Under the pieces are notes generated by a model. That model did not search any database, was not told where the DNA came from, and was given only the letters and a program-made list of their open reading frames with translations. Source: Streptomyces diastaticus subsp. diastaticus (GTDB taxonomy: Bacteria; Actinomycetota; Actinomycetes; Streptomycetales; Streptomycetaceae). Taken from it: a stretch of 64,000 nt of DNA. Positions 36,955-46,859 of this stretch are shown here, piece by piece. Location: positions 1,922,001 to 1,986,000 of the forward strand of contig NZ_BLLN01000005.1 in assembly GCF_011170125.1 (NCBI RefSeq), in the 5' to 3' direction. The translations under genes and the position numbers were made by a program. The number at the start of each line of letters is the position of its first letter. The first letter of the stretch is position 1.

Positions 36955-38307
36955 TCACGTACGCGAGCTGTCGGCCTTCTCGCGGCCGCCGTCACCCCGT
37001 GGACCGAAGCGCGAGCGCTCACCGACGGCCGTCGCACCGTTCGCACCTGCGACGCCCACGGTCACCCGCGCCGGCGGCTCGGTCCCCTCGGCGCCGGGAT
37101 CGCCCTCCGTGACGCCCCCCTCCTGCCGGGGACCGGCCGAGATCCGGCGCCGGTAGCGCGGCGGCACGAAGGCCTCCGCCCAGCGCGGGGCACGCGGCGT
37201 GAAGCGCGGCAGCAGGAGCAGGACCAGGCCCACCGCGCTCAGCGCGGCCACACCCAACGCCACCCACATCGACGCCTCGTTGACCGAGTAGGCGAGCGCC
37301 CCGAAGGCGATCAGCGCCGACCAGAAGTACATGATCAGCACGGCCCGGCTGTGCGAGTGGCCGATCTCCAGCAGCCGGTGGTGCAGATGCCCCCGGTCGG
37401 CGGCGAACGGCGACTGGCCCCGCCAGGTCCGCCGGACGACGGCCAGGACCAGGTCGGCCGCGGGCACCGCGATGATGGTCAGCGGCAGCAGCAGCGGCAT
37501 GTAGACCGGCACCGTCTGGTGCACCGCCGCCTTCTCCGAACCGGCGAACAGGCCCATGGCGTCGGGGTCGACCTGGCCGGTGATGGAGATGGCCCCGGCC
37601 GCCAGGACCAGGCCGATCAGCATGGAGCCGGAGTCGCCCATGAAGATCCGCGCGGGGTGCATGTTGTGCGGCAGGAAGCCCACGCACATGCCCATCAGCA
37701 GGGCCGCGAAGAGCGCGGCGGGCGCCGCCGCCTCCAGGCCGTAGCCGTACCAGATGCGGTAGGCGTGCATGAAGAAGGCGGTGGCCGCGATGCAGACCAT
37801 GCCGGCGGCGAGGCCGTCGAGGCCGTCCACGAAGTTCACCGCGTTGATGGTGATGAGGACCAGGGCGATGGTCAGCAGATTGCCCTGCCAGCTCGTCAGC
37901 AGCACCTGCCCGACGCCCGGCACGGGCAGCCACAGCATGGTCAGCCCCTGCATCACCATCACCCCGGCGGCGATGAGCTGACCACCGAGCTTGACCAGGG
38001 CGTCGATCTCGAACTTGTCGTCCAGGACCCCGATCAGCCAGATCAGGGCGGCGCCGGAGAGCAGCGCGCGCGGCTCGTTGGAGTCGAACGCCTCGCTCAG
38101 ATTGGTCAGGTGGTCCGCGACCAGCAGCCCGGCGCACAGTCCGAAGAACATCGCGATCCCACCGAGCCGCGGCGTGGGCTCCCGGTGGACGTCACGGGCC
38201 CTGATCTCCGGCATGGCACCGGCCACGATCGCGAATTTCCGCACCGGCCCCGTCAACAGATACGTCACCGCAGCCGTGATGCAGAGCGTCAGCAGGTATT
38301 CACGCAC
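36955..38307 (-). CDS. WecA/MraY-family glycosyl-1-phosphate transferase
   Basis: 450-residue membrane enzyme with about 11 helices, transferring a sugar-1-phosphate (probably GlcNAc-1-P) from a UDP-sugar to a polyprenyl phosphate. Motifs: REPTPRLGGIAMF, the Mg-binding GVLDDKFE, NFVDGLDGLAAG, MGDSGSMLIG and the C-terminal GHLHHRLLE. It probably starts teichoic-acid-type or arabinogalactan-like polymer synthesis. GTG 38307 has GGGGAAG upstream. The C-terminal 90 residues are Gly/Arg-rich and disordered. Neighbouring LCP ligase gene fits a wall-polymer role. Confidence 0.92.
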   Translation of the reverse strand: MREYLLTLCITAAVTYLLTGPVRKFAIVAGAMPEIRARDVHREPTPRLGGIAMFFGLCAGLLVADHLTNLSEAFDSNEPRALLSGAALIWLIGVLDDKFEIDALVKLGGQLIAAGVMVMQGLTMLWLPVPGVGQVLLTSWQGNLLTIALVLITINAVNFVDGLDGLAAGMVCIAATAFFMHAYRIWYGYGLEAAAPAALFAALLMGMCVGFLPHNMHPARIFMGDSGSMLIGLVLAAGAISITGQVDPDAMGLFAGSEKAAVHQTVPVYMPLLLPLTIIAVPAADLVLAVVRRTWRGQSPFAADRGHLHHRLLEIGHSHSRAVLIMYFWSALIAFGALAYSVNEASMWVALGVAALSAVGLVLLLLPRFTPRAPRWAEAFVPPRYRRRISAGPRQEGGVTEGDPGAEGTEPPARVTVGVAGANGATAVGERSRFGPRGDGGREKADSSRT

Positions 38308-38580
38308 GGGCTTCCCCACAAAAATCGCTGGCCATCCAGGCCCACACCCTAGCTTCGGGTGCATGCCCGCCGGGACTTTCGGGTAGCGACGTAGTTTGCC
38401 CGCTGCCGGTTCCCGGCCGTTCCGTCACGCGCGTCCGCGCCCCTTCTCCCCCGGTACGCCCTTCGGCTGCGGGACCGGGCTCCCCCGGCCGCCTACCCCG
38501 GATCCCCGGAGAGGCGACCCGCGGGTCCGTCCGGCCCTGGCGGCGCCGGGCGGCGCCTGGCGGGCCGCTCTCGCGCCCTC

Positions 38581-39255
38581 TCAGCCGCTGGGCCGGCCGA
38601 CGCCTGTCAGCGCCGTCAGCACCGGCTCCAGGGCCACCTGGATCTCCTCGCCGACCGCCTGGAAGAACGGCATGGGCGCCCCGTACGGATCGAGCACCTC
38701 GTCGGCCTCCACCGAGGGCGCCAGCAGCCAGCCCCGCAGCGCCGCGGCCGCCTGGACCAGGGCCCGCGCGCGGCCCACCACGCCGCCGTCCCGCGGATCG
38801 GGCAGGGTCGCCGGGTCTATCGCCCGCACCAGTCGCGTGAACTCTTTCAGCGTGAAGGTGCGCAACCCCGCCGAGTGACCCATGGAGATGACCTGCGCCC
38901 GGTGGTCCCGGGTCGCGGTCAGCACCAGATCGGCCCTGATGACGTGCTCGTCCAGCAGCTCGCGGCCCCGGAACCCCGCCGCGTCGGCGCCCAGCGAGGC
39001 GAGCACCGCCTCGGCGTTGGCCTCCATCGGAGCGCCCTCGTGGCCCCACGTGCCGGCGCTCTCCACGATGACCCCGCCGACGCCGCTCTCGGGGCCCTCG
39101 TCGAGCCCCACGAGCCCCAGCCGGTCCGCCAGGGCATGACGCGTCAGCCGCTCGGTGATGGGCGAGCGGCACACGTTGCCGGTGCTGACGTGGAGGATGC
39201 GGAAGGTCCCGCCGAGCGGCTGTCCCGCTATGCCACGCCCCTCAGGGACGATCAA
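38581..39255 (-). CDS. LMW protein-tyrosine-phosphatase homologue lacking the catalytic Cys
   Basis: 224 residues with the low-molecular-weight phosphatase fold. The P-loop reads HVSTGNVCRSP (22-32): Arg30 is present, but the nucleophilic Cys of the CX5R motif is Ser24. The DPYGAP segment near the C-terminus corresponds to the acid loop. A Cys-to-Ser change normally abolishes catalysis while keeping phosphate binding, so this may be a pseudophosphatase. TTG 39255 overlaps the TGA of the sua5 gene (TTGA), giving translational coupling; no better start is seen. A large insert (about 130-165) is unusual for the family. Confidence 0.83.
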   Translation of the reverse strand: MIVPEGRGIAGQPLGGTFRILHVSTGNVCRSPITERLTRHALADRLGLVGLDEGPESGVGGVIVESAGTWGHEGAPMEANAEAVLASLGADAAGFRGRELLDEHVIRADLVLTATRDHRAQVISMGHSAGLRTFTLKEFTRLVRAIDPATLPDPRDGGVVGRARALVQAAAALRGWLLAPSVEADEVLDPYGAPMPFFQAVGEEIQVALEPVLTALTGVGRPSG

Positions 39256-39899
39256 GAGGCCACCTCTAGCTTGGGGACCACCTTGCGCAGTTCGTCGGCC
39301 TCGACGGCACCGGCCCGCAGCAGCACCGGCACCGCGCCGGTCACGTCCACGATGGAGGACGGGACGATGCCCGGCGTCGGCCCGCCGTCCAGGTAGACGG
39401 AGATCGCGTCACCGAGCATGTTCCGGGCCGCCTCGCAGGTCTCCGGCGAGGGGTGCCCGGTCAGGTTGGCGCTGGAGACGGCCATCGGGCCGACCTCGGT
39501 CAGCAGCTCGATGGCGACCGGGTGCAGCGGCATCCGCACCGCCACCGTGCCCCGGGTGTCGCCCAGGTTCCACTGGAGGGAGGGCTGGTGGCGCGCCACC
39601 AGCGTCAGGGCGCCCGGCCAGAAGGCGTCGACCAGGTCCCACGCCGTCTCCGAGAAGTCCGTCACCAGGCCGTGCAGCGTGTTCGGCGAACCGATCAGCA
39701 CCGGCGAGGGCATGTTCCGCCCGCGCCCCTTGGCCGTCAGCAGATCACCGACGGCCTCCGCGCTGAACGCGTCGGCCCCGACGCCGTACACCGTGTCCGT
39801 GGGCAGGACGACGAGCTCCCCGCGACGCACCGCCGAAGCGGCCTCCCGCAGCCCGGTGACCCGGTCGGTCGCGTCGTTGGTGTCGTATCGGCGTGCCAT
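39252..39899 (-). CDS. L-threonylcarbamoyladenylate synthase (TsaC/Sua5 family)
   Basis: 215-residue YrdC-fold enzyme making threonylcarbamoyl-AMP for t6A37 of tRNAs. Motifs: VVLPTDTVYGVGADAF near the N-terminus, GRGRNMPSPVLIG, and PMAVSSANLTGHPSP. It is the short type, lacking most of the Sua5 C-terminal domain. ATG 39899 has GAGGGAG upstream. It overlaps the phosphatase-like gene that follows. Confidence 0.93.
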   Translation of the reverse strand: MARRYDTNDATDRVTGLREAASAVRRGELVVLPTDTVYGVGADAFSAEAVGDLLTAKGRGRNMPSPVLIGSPNTLHGLVTDFSETAWDLVDAFWPGALTLVARHQPSLQWNLGDTRGTVAVRMPLHPVAIELLTEVGPMAVSSANLTGHPSPETCEAARNMLGDAISVYLDGGPTPGIVPSSIVDVTGAVPVLLRAGAVEADELRKVVPKLEVAS

Positions 39900-40038
39900 C
39901 GCTAGCGCTCCCTCGTGATTGTCGTTCGTACGCCCCCGGGGCGCCTGAACCGTTGTCGAGCCACCCGACGTGCTCGACCGCCGCGCTCCGCGCGCGCGAC
40001 GGGGGTCTTGGCGACGACGCGCCTCCTCGGCCCACTCC

Positions 40039-40063
40039 CGCCCGGGGCTTCGCCCCGGGCGGT
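40039..40063 (-). terminator. Terminator downstream of prmC
   Basis: Perfect 11-bp GC stem (40039-40049 with 40053-40063), TTC loop, about 70 bases past the prmC stop. The remaining 230-bp prmC-sua5 gap is Arg/Pro-codon-like low-complexity DNA without a gene. Confidence 0.7.
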
Positions 40064-40131
40064 CGCGGTGGGCGCCGGTCGTGGGGTGCGGGCGTCCGCG
40101 GGCGTCCGTGCCGGTGTGGTGGTGCCGCCGG

Positions 40132-40977
40132 TCACGGCAGCGCCTTGCGGGCCGTGGCGAAGCGGGGGCGGTTGTTGAGGTCGGGGTGGTCGGCGGCGTC
40201 GGCCCAGCCCTTCTCCTCGGTGAAGATCCACGGGACCTGGCCGCCCTGGGTGTCGGCGTGCTCGACGACGACGATGCCACCGGGGCGCAGCAGCCGGTGG
40301 GCGGTGCGTTCGATGCCGCGGATGGTGTCCAGGCCGTCCTCGCCCGAGAACAGGGCCATCTGCGGGTCGTGGTCGCGGGCCTCGGGGGCGACGTACTCCC
40401 ACTCGGTGAGCGGGATGTACGGCGGGTTGGAGATCACCAGGTCGACCTGGCCGTCCAGTTCGGGCAGGGCGCTGAAGGCGTCGCCCTGGTGGAGGCGGAC
40501 CCGTGAGCCCTCGACGTTCCTCCGGGTCCACACCAGGGCGTCCTCGGACAGCTCCACGGCGTGCACGGTGGAGCGTGGGACCTCCTGGGCCAGGGCGAGC
40601 GCGATGGCGCCGGAGCCACTGCACAGATCCACCACGAGCGGCTCGACCACGTCCATCGCGCGGACCGCGTCTATGGCCCAGCCGACCACCGACTCGGTCT
40701 CCGGCCGCGGCACGAACACCCCGGGGCCGACCTGGAGTTCCAGGTACCGGAAGTAGGCGAGCCCGGTGATGTGCTGGAGCGGTTCGCGGGCCTCGCGGCG
40801 GGCGATCGCCTCCCAGTAGCGGGCGTCGAAGTCGGAGTCCTTCACGGTGTGCAGGGCACCCCGCTTGACCTGGTGGACATAGGCGGCCAGTTCCTCGGCG
40901 TCGTTGCGCGGGGACGGCACGCCGGCGTCGGCCAGCCGCTGGGTGGCCTGGGCCACCTCGGCGAGCAGCAGGTTCAC
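40132..40977 (-). CDS. prmC: Release-factor glutamine methyltransferase
   Basis: 281-residue SAM-dependent enzyme that N5-methylates the GGQ glutamine of release factors. N-terminal helical domain, then the SAM site VVDLCSGSGAIALALA and catalytic SNPPYIPL. GTG 40977 has GGAGGA five bases upstream. It follows its substrate gene prfA by 40 bases, an operon kept in most bacteria. Confidence 0.95.
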   Translation of the reverse strand: MNLLLAEVAQATQRLADAGVPSPRNDAEELAAYVHQVKRGALHTVKDSDFDARYWEAIARREAREPLQHITGLAYFRYLELQVGPGVFVPRPETESVVGWAIDAVRAMDVVEPLVVDLCSGSGAIALALAQEVPRSTVHAVELSEDALVWTRRNVEGSRVRLHQGDAFSALPELDGQVDLVISNPPYIPLTEWEYVAPEARDHDPQMALFSGEDGLDTIRGIERTAHRLLRPGGIVVVEHADTQGGQVPWIFTEEKGWADAADHPDLNNRPRFATARKALP

Positions 40978-41017
40978 GGGGTCCTCCAGCCGGTCCGTAC
41001 GGGGTGAAGAGGGAAGG

Positions 41018-42094
41018 TCAGGCGGCGGCGAGCTTGGCCGCGGAGTCCGCGTCGACGCAGGCCTGGATGACGGAGTCGAGGTCGCCGTCGAGGACCTGGT
41101 CGAGGTTGTACGCCTTGAAGCCGACACGGTGGTCCGAGATGCGGTTCTCCGGGTAGTTGTACGTCCGGATCTTCTCGGAGCGGTCGACGGTGCGGACCTG
41201 GCTGCGACGGGCGTCGGCGGCCTCGCGCTCGGCCTCCTCCTGGGCGGCGGCCAGCAGCCTCGAACGCAGGATGCGCATGGCCTGCTCCTTGTTCTGGAGC
41301 TGGCTCTTCTCGTTCTGGCAGGAGGCCACGACCCCCGTGGGCAGGTGCGTGATGCGCACCGCGGAGTCGGTGGTGTTGACGGACTGGCCGCCGGGCCCGG
41401 AGGAGCGGTAGACGTCGATCCGCAGGTCGTTGGCGTTGATCTCGACGTCGATCTCCTCGGCCTCGGGCGTCACCAGGACACCGGCGGCGGAGGTGTGGAT
41501 ACGGCCCTGCGACTCGGTCGCGGGCACCCGCTGGACGCGGTGGACGCCGCCCTCGTACTTCAGCCGGGCCCAGACGCCCTGGCCGGGCTCGGTGGCGCCC
41601 TGGCCGCCCTTGGTCTTCACGGCGACCTGGACGTCCTTGTAGCCGCCCAGCTCCGACTCGGTGGAGTCGATCAGCTCGGTCTTCCAGCCGACGCGCTCGG
41701 CGTACCGCAGGTACATCCGCAGCAGGTCCCCGGCGAAGAGGGCCGACTCGTCGCCTCCGGCACCGGCCTTGATCTCCAGGATGACGTCCTTGTCGTCGCT
41801 GGGGTCGCGGGGGACCAGCAGCAGCCGCAGCTTCTCGGTCAGCTCCTCGCGGGCGGCTTCCAGCTCCTTGACCTCGGCGGCGAAGTCCGGGTCGTCGGCG
41901 GCCAGCTCGCGGGCGGTCTCGATGTCGTCCCCGGTCTGCTTCCAGGAGCGGTACGCGGTGACGATCGGCGTCAGCTCGGCGTAGCGCTTGTTGAGCTTGC
42001 GGGCGCCCGCCTGGTCGGCGTGGACCGTCGGGTCGGCGAGCCGCTTCTCGATGTCGGCGTGCTCGCCGATCAGTTCCTCGACCGCCTCGAACAT
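41018..42094 (-). CDS. prfA: Peptide chain release factor 1
   Basis: 358 residues. GGQ motif at 235-237 ([14 protein letters not shown]), codon-recognition PAT at 191-193 (RVPATESQG), so it reads UAA and UAG. Normal length. Transcribed with prmC; a hairpin separates it from rpmE upstream. Confidence 0.97.
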   Translation of the reverse strand: MFEAVEELIGEHADIEKRLADPTVHADQAGARKLNKRYAELTPIVTAYRSWKQTGDDIETARELAADDPDFAAEVKELEAAREELTEKLRLLLVPRDPSDDKDVILEIKAGAGGDESALFAGDLLRMYLRYAERVGWKTELIDSTESELGGYKDVQVAVKTKGGQGATEPGQGVWARLKYEGGVHRVQRVPATESQGRIHTSAAGVLVTPEAEEIDVEINANDLRIDVYRSSGPGGQSVNTTDSAVRITHLPTGVVASCQNEKSQLQNKEQAMRILRSRLLAAAQEEAEREAADARRSQVRTVDRSEKIRTYNYPENRISDHRVGFKAYNLDQVLDGDLDSVIQACVDADSAAKLAAA

Positions 42095-42175
42095 CTTCGG
42101 GCTCCTGGTTCCTGCTGGTGACTGCGGGGCTGGATGGCGGCGGGGCCGGGGGCCGGGCCGCTCAGAACGGACAAA

Positions 42176-42220
42176 GCGCCGGTCCCGGCCGCCCGTGGAG
42201 GGCGGCCCGAGGACCGGCGC
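42176..42220 (-). terminator. Terminator of rpmE
   Basis: Imperfect long hairpin (about 19 bp per arm, with GTGGAG loop region) ten bases after the rpmE stop; on the minus strand it is followed by TTTG. Confidence 0.7.
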
Positions 42221-42229
42221 AGTGGCTCG

Positions 42230-42451
42230 CTACTTCTTGGTGCCGGCAGCCTTGCCGAAGCGGGCCTCGAAGCGGGCCACACGGCCACCGGTGTCGAGGA
42301 TCTTCTGCTTGCCCGTGTAGAACGGGTGGCACTCGGAGCAGACATCGGCGCGGACGGTGCCGCTGGCGATGGTGCTGCGGGTGGTGAACGCCGCCCCGCA
42401 GGTGCAGCTCACCTGGGTCTCGACGTACTCGGGGTGGATGTCGCGCTTCAA
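42230..42451 (-). CDS. rpmE: Ribosomal protein L31, zinc-binding form
   Basis: 73 residues. Zinc ligands Cys16, Cys18, Cys38 and Cys41 identify the C+ form, which is replaced by a Cys-less paralogue under zinc shortage in streptomycetes (Zur regulon). Start is TTG 42451 (KRDIHPEY follows) with GGAG five bases upstream; no ATG fits. A possible promoter (TTGGGA, 17 bases, CAGACT) lies near 42520-42550. Confidence 0.95.
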   Translation of the reverse strand: MKRDIHPEYVETQVSCTCGAAFTTRSTIASGTVRADVCSECHPFYTGKQKILDTGGRVARFEARFGKAAGTKK

Positions 42452-42551
42452 GGTGTCTCCTAGTTCCGGGAGGGCGCCGGGTCGTGGGTGCGGTTTGCTC
42501 TCACGTGAACCGGGGCCGACGGTCCAGTCTGCCAGGGACCGCCGCATCTCC

Positions 42552-42574
42552 CAAAACCGGGGTACCGCCCCCGG
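42552..42574 (-). terminator. Intrinsic terminator upstream of rpmE (end of LCP unit)
   Basis: Minus strand: ACCGGGG, 6-base loop, CCCCGGT (42574-42555) running into TTTT. It lies 140 bases after the LCP stop and before the rpmE promoter candidate. Confidence 0.75.
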
Positions 42575-42628
42575 TATTCCCCGGCCCCCGTCCACCCGGC
42601 CGAGGCCCGCCCGCCCGGCCGGCTCCGG

Positions 42629-42648
42629 CCCGGCCGGCGCTTGAGGCC
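42629..42648 (+). repeat. Second copy of the GCCGGCGCTTGAGG intergenic repeat
   Basis: CCCGGCCGGCGCTTGAGGCC is identical over 20 bases to 10380-10399, more than 32 kb away, and lies in the LCP-rpmE gap. Confidence 0.55.
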
Positions 42649-42713
42649 GTTCGGTGGGCGCGGGGACCGCTCGGCCGCCCCAGGGCCGGCCCCGCCCCGC
42701 CCCACGTGTCCGG

Positions 42714-43859
42714 CTAGCCGGCACTGACCACGTCGTCGATGCCGGCCTTGTCCCCCGCGGACCCCTCGGTCGCGGAGGCGGGCACCCGCTGGTCGGCGCG
42801 CAGCGCCTGCCAGACCTGCGCCCCCGCCTCCTCCTGCGGCAGCACCCGGTTGGCGTCGGCGGGGTCGTACTCGACGGGCAGCGTCAGCATCTCCGTCCCC
42901 GCGGGCTTCAGCCCCTTGAGCCCTCGGGCGAAGTCGAGCAGGGCGGGCACGGAGTCGAGTTCCGCGTCGGTGGTCAGCGACTTGGTGGACGCGTCGGCCA
43001 CCCCGTACAGCTTCTTCGGGCTGGTGAGCAGCCCCATGTCCTGCACGCGGTTCATCAGGGCGGTGAGGAAGGTCTGCTGGAGCTGGATGCGGCCGAGGTC
43101 GCTGCCGTCGCCGACGCCGTGCCGGGTGCGGACCAGGCCGAGGGACTGCTCGCCGTCGAGGGTGTGGGTGCCCCGGTCGAGGTGGAGGCCGCTCTTGTCG
43201 TCGTCTATCGCCTTGCCCGTGGTGATCTCGACCCCGCCGAGCCGGTCGATGATCTCCTGGAAGCCGCTGAAGTCGACCTCCAGGTAGTGGTCCATGCGGA
43301 TGCCGGACATCTGCTCGACCGTCTTCACCGCACAGGCCGGACCGCCCGTCTCGTAGGCGGTGTTGAACATCTGCCGCTGTCCGCCCGCGACCGTGGCGCC
43401 GTCCTCGGTGTCGCAGTCGGGGCGGGTGACGAGGGTGTCGCGCGGTATGGAGACCACGGTGGCCTTCTTCCGGCCCTCGTGGAGGTGGACGACCATCGCC
43501 GTGTCGGAACGCGCGCCGCCCTCGTCGCGGCCGTACTTGCCGTTGTCGCCGGAGCGCGAGTCGGAGCCGAGCACCAGCAGGTCGAGGGAACCGTCGTCGA
43601 CCTCTTCGGGGCGTTCGCTGCCGAGCGCGGCGTTGATGTCGACGCCGTGGAGGTTCCCGTTGAGCTTCACGTACGCGAAGCCGAGCCCGGCGCCGCCGAC
43701 CAGGATGCCGCCCGCGGCGGTCCAGGCGGCGGCGAGGACCACCTTGCGACGACGGCTGCGCGGGCGGCGGCGCTGCCCGGTGGGGCGCATCCGCCGGGCC
43801 CGCGGGACGCCCGCGCCGTGCACGGGCGTATCGCCGTCCTGACTGGTCTGCTCGGCCAT
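42714..43859 (-). CDS. LytR-CpsA-Psr (LCP) family cell-wall polymer ligase
   Basis: 381 residues: Arg-rich cytoplasmic N-terminus (20-39), one transmembrane helix (about 40-63), extracellular LCP domain with LGSDSR (97-102), RSDT (117-120) and SIPRDT (137-142), which bind polyprenyl pyrophosphate. Such enzymes attach teichoic acid-like polymers to peptidoglycan, consistent with the nearby WecA-like transferase. ATG 43859 is close to GGAG. Single-gene unit ended by the 42552 terminator. Confidence 0.92.
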   Translation of the reverse strand: MAEQTSQDGDTPVHGAGVPRARRMRPTGQRRRPRSRRRKVVLAAAWTAAGGILVGGAGLGFAYVKLNGNLHGVDINAALGSERPEEVDDGSLDLLVLGSDSRSGDNGKYGRDEGGARSDTAMVVHLHEGRKKATVVSIPRDTLVTRPDCDTEDGATVAGGQRQMFNTAYETGGPACAVKTVEQMSGIRMDHYLEVDFSGFQEIIDRLGGVEITTGKAIDDDKSGLHLDRGTHTLDGEQSLGLVRTRHGVGDGSDLGRIQLQQTFLTALMNRVQDMGLLTSPKKLYGVADASTKSLTTDAELDSVPALLDFARGLKGLKPAGTEMLTLPVEYDPADANRVLPQEEAGAQVWQALRADQRVPASATEGSAGDKAGIDDVVSAG

Positions 43860-44286
43860 TGCTCCTCAGTCCCTCGTGTCCGTCGTCGGCGGGCGCTCCC
43901 CTGCTTGTCCGGGGGTGGGGGTCCGTCGGTCGTTCCCTGCTGGGCGGGCGGAGTCCGTGGCACGGGACGGCCTGGGCCCACCGGCCGCCCGTGAACCCAC
44001 CGGGAGGCACGGTGGCGGCCACGCACCACGGGTGTTCGCTTGTCCGACGGCGAAACCTGAAGAAGGGTTGCACAGGGGCCTGTGAGCACTGTGTGAGCGG
44101 ACCGGCCGGCGAAGAGGCCGAGGGCGCCCGCGCGTACCGCCTCGACCTGGGGTTTCCTCGCCCCCGAAGATCACCTTTGCGGGTCTTTGCGGCCGGGGGG
44201 CGTGTGGTCAAGGTCTCGCCGGGCACCGGTCCGCGGCGGCTGGGGGCGGCGCCGCCGTCCGCGCCGGTCACGGGAGCACGGCGCTA
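43860..44286. other. Gene-free gap between rho and the LCP gene
   Basis: About 430 bp before the rho terminator, holding the LCP promoter region. A 14-base palindrome CACAGGGGCCTGTG is at 44071-44084 in a slightly A+T-richer stretch and could be an operator. No coding potential recognised. Confidence 0.4.
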
Positions 44287-44328
44287 CGCGAAGCGCCCCC
44301 GCCACCGAGGTGGAGGGGGCGCTTCGCG
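44287..44328 (-). terminator. rho terminator, 14-bp perfect stem with inner stem
   Basis: Outer arms 44287-44300 and 44315-44328 are perfect; inside, CCACC/GGTGG pairs as well, so the hairpin is nearly continuous. It lies 33 bases after the rho stop and lacks a T-tract. Confidence 0.85.
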
Positions 44329-44361
44329 GTCCGCCGGGCGTACCCGGCGCGAGCCGGTCCG

Positions 44362-46476
44362 TCAGTCGTTGCCGCCGGCGGTCGGCGTCGTCTTCTGGAT
44401 CTGGAGCAGGAACTCGGCGTTCGACTGCGTCTTGCGCATCTTGTCGAGCAGCAGCTCGATCGCCTGCTGCTGATCGAGCGCGTGCAGCACCCGGCGCAGC
44501 TTCCAGACGATGCCCAACTCCTCGCCGCTGAGGAGGATCTCCTCCTTGCGGGTGCCCGAGGCGTCGACGTCGACGGCCGGGAAGATGCGCTTGTCGGCGA
44601 GCTTCCGGTCGAGCTTGAGCTCCATGTTGCCGGTGCCCTTGAACTCCTCGAAGATCACCTCGTCCATCCGCGAGCCGGTGTCGACCAGCGCGGTGGCCAG
44701 GATGGTCAGCGAGCCGCCGTCCTCGATGTTGCGCGCCGCGCCGAAGAAGCGCTTCGGCGGGTAGAGCGCGGTCGAGTCGACACCACCGGAGAGGATGCGG
44801 CCGGAGGCGGGCGCGGCCAGGTTGTAGGCGCGGCCCAGGCGGGTGATCGAGTCCAGCAGGACGACCACGTCGTGGCCCAGCTCCACGAGGCGCTTGGCGC
44901 GCTCGATGGCCAGCTCGGCGACGGTGGTGTGGTCCTCGGCGGGCCGGTCGAAGGTCGAGGAGATGACCTCGCCCTTGACCGAGCGCTGCATGTCGGTGAC
45001 CTCTTCGGGCCGCTCGTCGACGAGGACGACCATGAGGTGGCACTCGGGGTTGTTGTGCGTGATGGCGTTGGCCACGGCCTGCATGATCATGGTCTTGCCG
45101 GTCTTCGGCGGGGCCACGATCAGACCGCGCTGGCCCTTGCCGATCGGCGACACGAGGTCGATGATCCGCGTGGTCAGCACGCCCGGGTCGGTCTCCAGGC
45201 GGAGCCGGTCCTGCGGGTACAGCGGCGTCAGCTTGTTGAACTCCGGGCGGCCGCGGCCCGATTCGGGGGCCATGCCGTTGACGGAGTCGAGGCGGACCAG
45301 CGCGTTGAACTTCTCGCGGCGCTCGCCGTCCTTGGGCTGGCGGACCGCGCCGGTGACGTGGTCGCCCTTGCGCAGGCCGTTCTTGCGGACCTGGGCGAGT
45401 GAGACGTACACGTCGTTCGGGCCCGGCAGGTAGCCGGAGGTCCGGATGAAGGCGTAGTTGTCGAGGATGTCGAGGATGCCCGCGACGGGGATCAGCACGT
45501 CGTCCTCGTGCACCTGCGGCTCGCCGACCTCGTCGCGGCCCCGGCGGCCCCGGCGGTCGCGGTAGCGGCCGCGGCGCCCGCGGCGGCCGCCGCCGTCGTC
45601 GTCGTAGCCGTCGTCGTGGCGGTCGCGGTTCTGGCCGCCGCCCTGCTGCTGGCGGTTGCCGCCGCCCTGACCGCCCTGACCGCCTTGGCCGCCCTGACCG
45701 CCCTGGCCGCCGTCGTCGCCCTTGCGGCGGTCGCGGTCCCGGCCGCCGCGCTCGGAGCGGTCGCCCCGCTCGCGGTCGCCGCGGTCGCGGTCCCGGCGGT
45801 TCTGGCGGTCGCGGCGGCCCTCGCCGCCGTCCTGCTGCTGGCCGGAGCCGTCGTCGCCGCGGCCCTCGCCCTTCTGGTCCTGCTGCTTGGCGGAGCGCTC
45901 CTGCTTGGCCTCGGCCTGCTCGGGACTGCCCGCCTCGGCGGTGGCGCGGCGGCGACGGCGCTCACCGGCCGGCTGCTCGTCCCCGGCACCCTGGCCGGGG
46001 ATGTCGATCTGCTGCTGGTCCTGCTGGTGGGAGTCCTGCTGGGGCTCGGAATCGGCCTGCTCGGCCGCCTTGGCCGGCTTCTTCTCCGCGGCCTTGGCGG
46101 GCTTCTGGGCCGGTTCGGCGGCGGTCTCGGCCTCGGCCTCGGCCTCGGCCTCGCCGGTACGGGCCTTGGAGGTGGCCCGGCGCTTCGGCTTGGCGGCGGC
46201 CTCGGTGTCGCTCTTGGCCGGCGCGGCCGCGCCGCCACCCGCCTGCGCTTCCTTGATGACCTCGATCAGCTGGCTCTTGCGCATCCGCGCGGTGCCCCTG
46301 ATCCCGAGGCCCGAGGCGACCTGCTGAAGCTCGGCCAGCACCATGCCCTCGAGGCCGGTGCCGCGGCGCCGCCGGGAACCGGCCGCAGGCGCCGCTGAGG
46401 CGTCCGTGGCGGGCGCGGCAGCGGAATCGACCGTGCTGTCGGCAGTCACGCCCATCAGATCGGTGGTGTCGCTCAC
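44362..46476 (-). CDS. rho: Transcription termination factor Rho
   Basis: 704-residue hexameric RNA helicase. The actinobacterial build is evident: N-terminal Rho_N domain ([18 protein letters not shown]...), a long insertion of about 250 residues rich in Arg, Gly, Gln and Asp, then the cold-shock-like RNA-binding domain and RecA-like ATPase with [12 protein letters not shown] and [10 protein letters not shown]. The insertion raises RNA affinity and bicyclomycin tolerance in related organisms. GTG 46476 (SDTTDLMG) has a weak AAGGA site; the frame is open 60 codons upstream without conservation. Confidence 0.96.
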   Translation of the reverse strand: MSDTTDLMGVTADSTVDSAAAPATDASAAPAAGSRRRRGTGLEGMVLAELQQVASGLGIRGTARMRKSQLIEVIKEAQAGGGAAAPAKSDTEAAAKPKRRATSKARTGEAEAEAEAETAAEPAQKPAKAAEKKPAKAAEQADSEPQQDSHQQDQQQIDIPGQGAGDEQPAGERRRRRATAEAGSPEQAEAKQERSAKQQDQKGEGRGDDGSGQQQDGGEGRRDRQNRRDRDRGDRERGDRSERGGRDRDRRKGDDGGQGGQGGQGGQGGQGGGNRQQQGGGQNRDRHDDGYDDDGGGRRGRRGRYRDRRGRRGRDEVGEPQVHEDDVLIPVAGILDILDNYAFIRTSGYLPGPNDVYVSLAQVRKNGLRKGDHVTGAVRQPKDGERREKFNALVRLDSVNGMAPESGRGRPEFNKLTPLYPQDRLRLETDPGVLTTRIIDLVSPIGKGQRGLIVAPPKTGKTMIMQAVANAITHNNPECHLMVVLVDERPEEVTDMQRSVKGEVISSTFDRPAEDHTTVAELAIERAKRLVELGHDVVVLLDSITRLGRAYNLAAPASGRILSGGVDSTALYPPKRFFGAARNIEDGGSLTILATALVDTGSRMDEVIFEEFKGTGNMELKLDRKLADKRIFPAVDVDASGTRKEEILLSGEELGIVWKLRRVLHALDQQQAIELLLDKMRKTQSNAEFLLQIQKTTPTAGGND
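45662..45706 (-). repeat. Tandem 9-bp repeats within rho
   Basis: Five consecutive units of CCGCCCTGA (two variants) encode GlyGlyGln repeats in the disordered insertion of Rho, a likely site of repeat-number change. Confidence 0.75.
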
Positions 46477-46859
46477 GAAGGGTCCTTCCCTGGAGCGGAC
46501 GTCGGCCTGTCTGGCTCGGCGACCGGTTGTGCTGTCCGGCAGGTCCTCGGTGTGCGGATGTGCCGGGGCGATGGTCCGCCTGAGGCGGCGGAGGGATTCA
46601 CTGGGTTCGCTGGCGATCGGCTGTGCCCGAGCCGTGGCGCCGATGTGCTGTGGCACGCGGCGGCTCTCTCACGCCAGCTCCGGAGCATGCTCGGCGCTGC
46701 TCAGTGCGGGGCACAGGGCAGTTTGGGAGGCTCCCGGAAGAATGTCTGTCCCGAACGGGGACAAGAAGCACCTCGCCGTGCTGAGGTCGGGTGCAGTCTT
46801 GAGATTAACACTACCGGCTCCCACACATATTCCCCCTCTCTACGGTGCGGCGCCGCACA
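46477..46859 (-). other. rho leader region with overlapping upstream ORF
   Basis: 383 bp between thrB and rho. A 71-codon frame (46688-46473) starts ATG and ends with a TGA that overlaps the rho GTG start (GTGA). Its third positions contain many A residues, unlike real genes here, so I do not call it a gene. An A+T-rich patch at 46795-46835 (TTAATCT on the minus strand) is a promoter candidate, giving a leader of about 300 bases, in keeping with Rho autoregulation. Confidence 0.4.

Noticed and set aside
41585..41620. A second GGQ in release factor 1 (residues 163-165)
   Set aside because: It lies in a variable loop outside domain 3; the functional GGQ is at 235-237.
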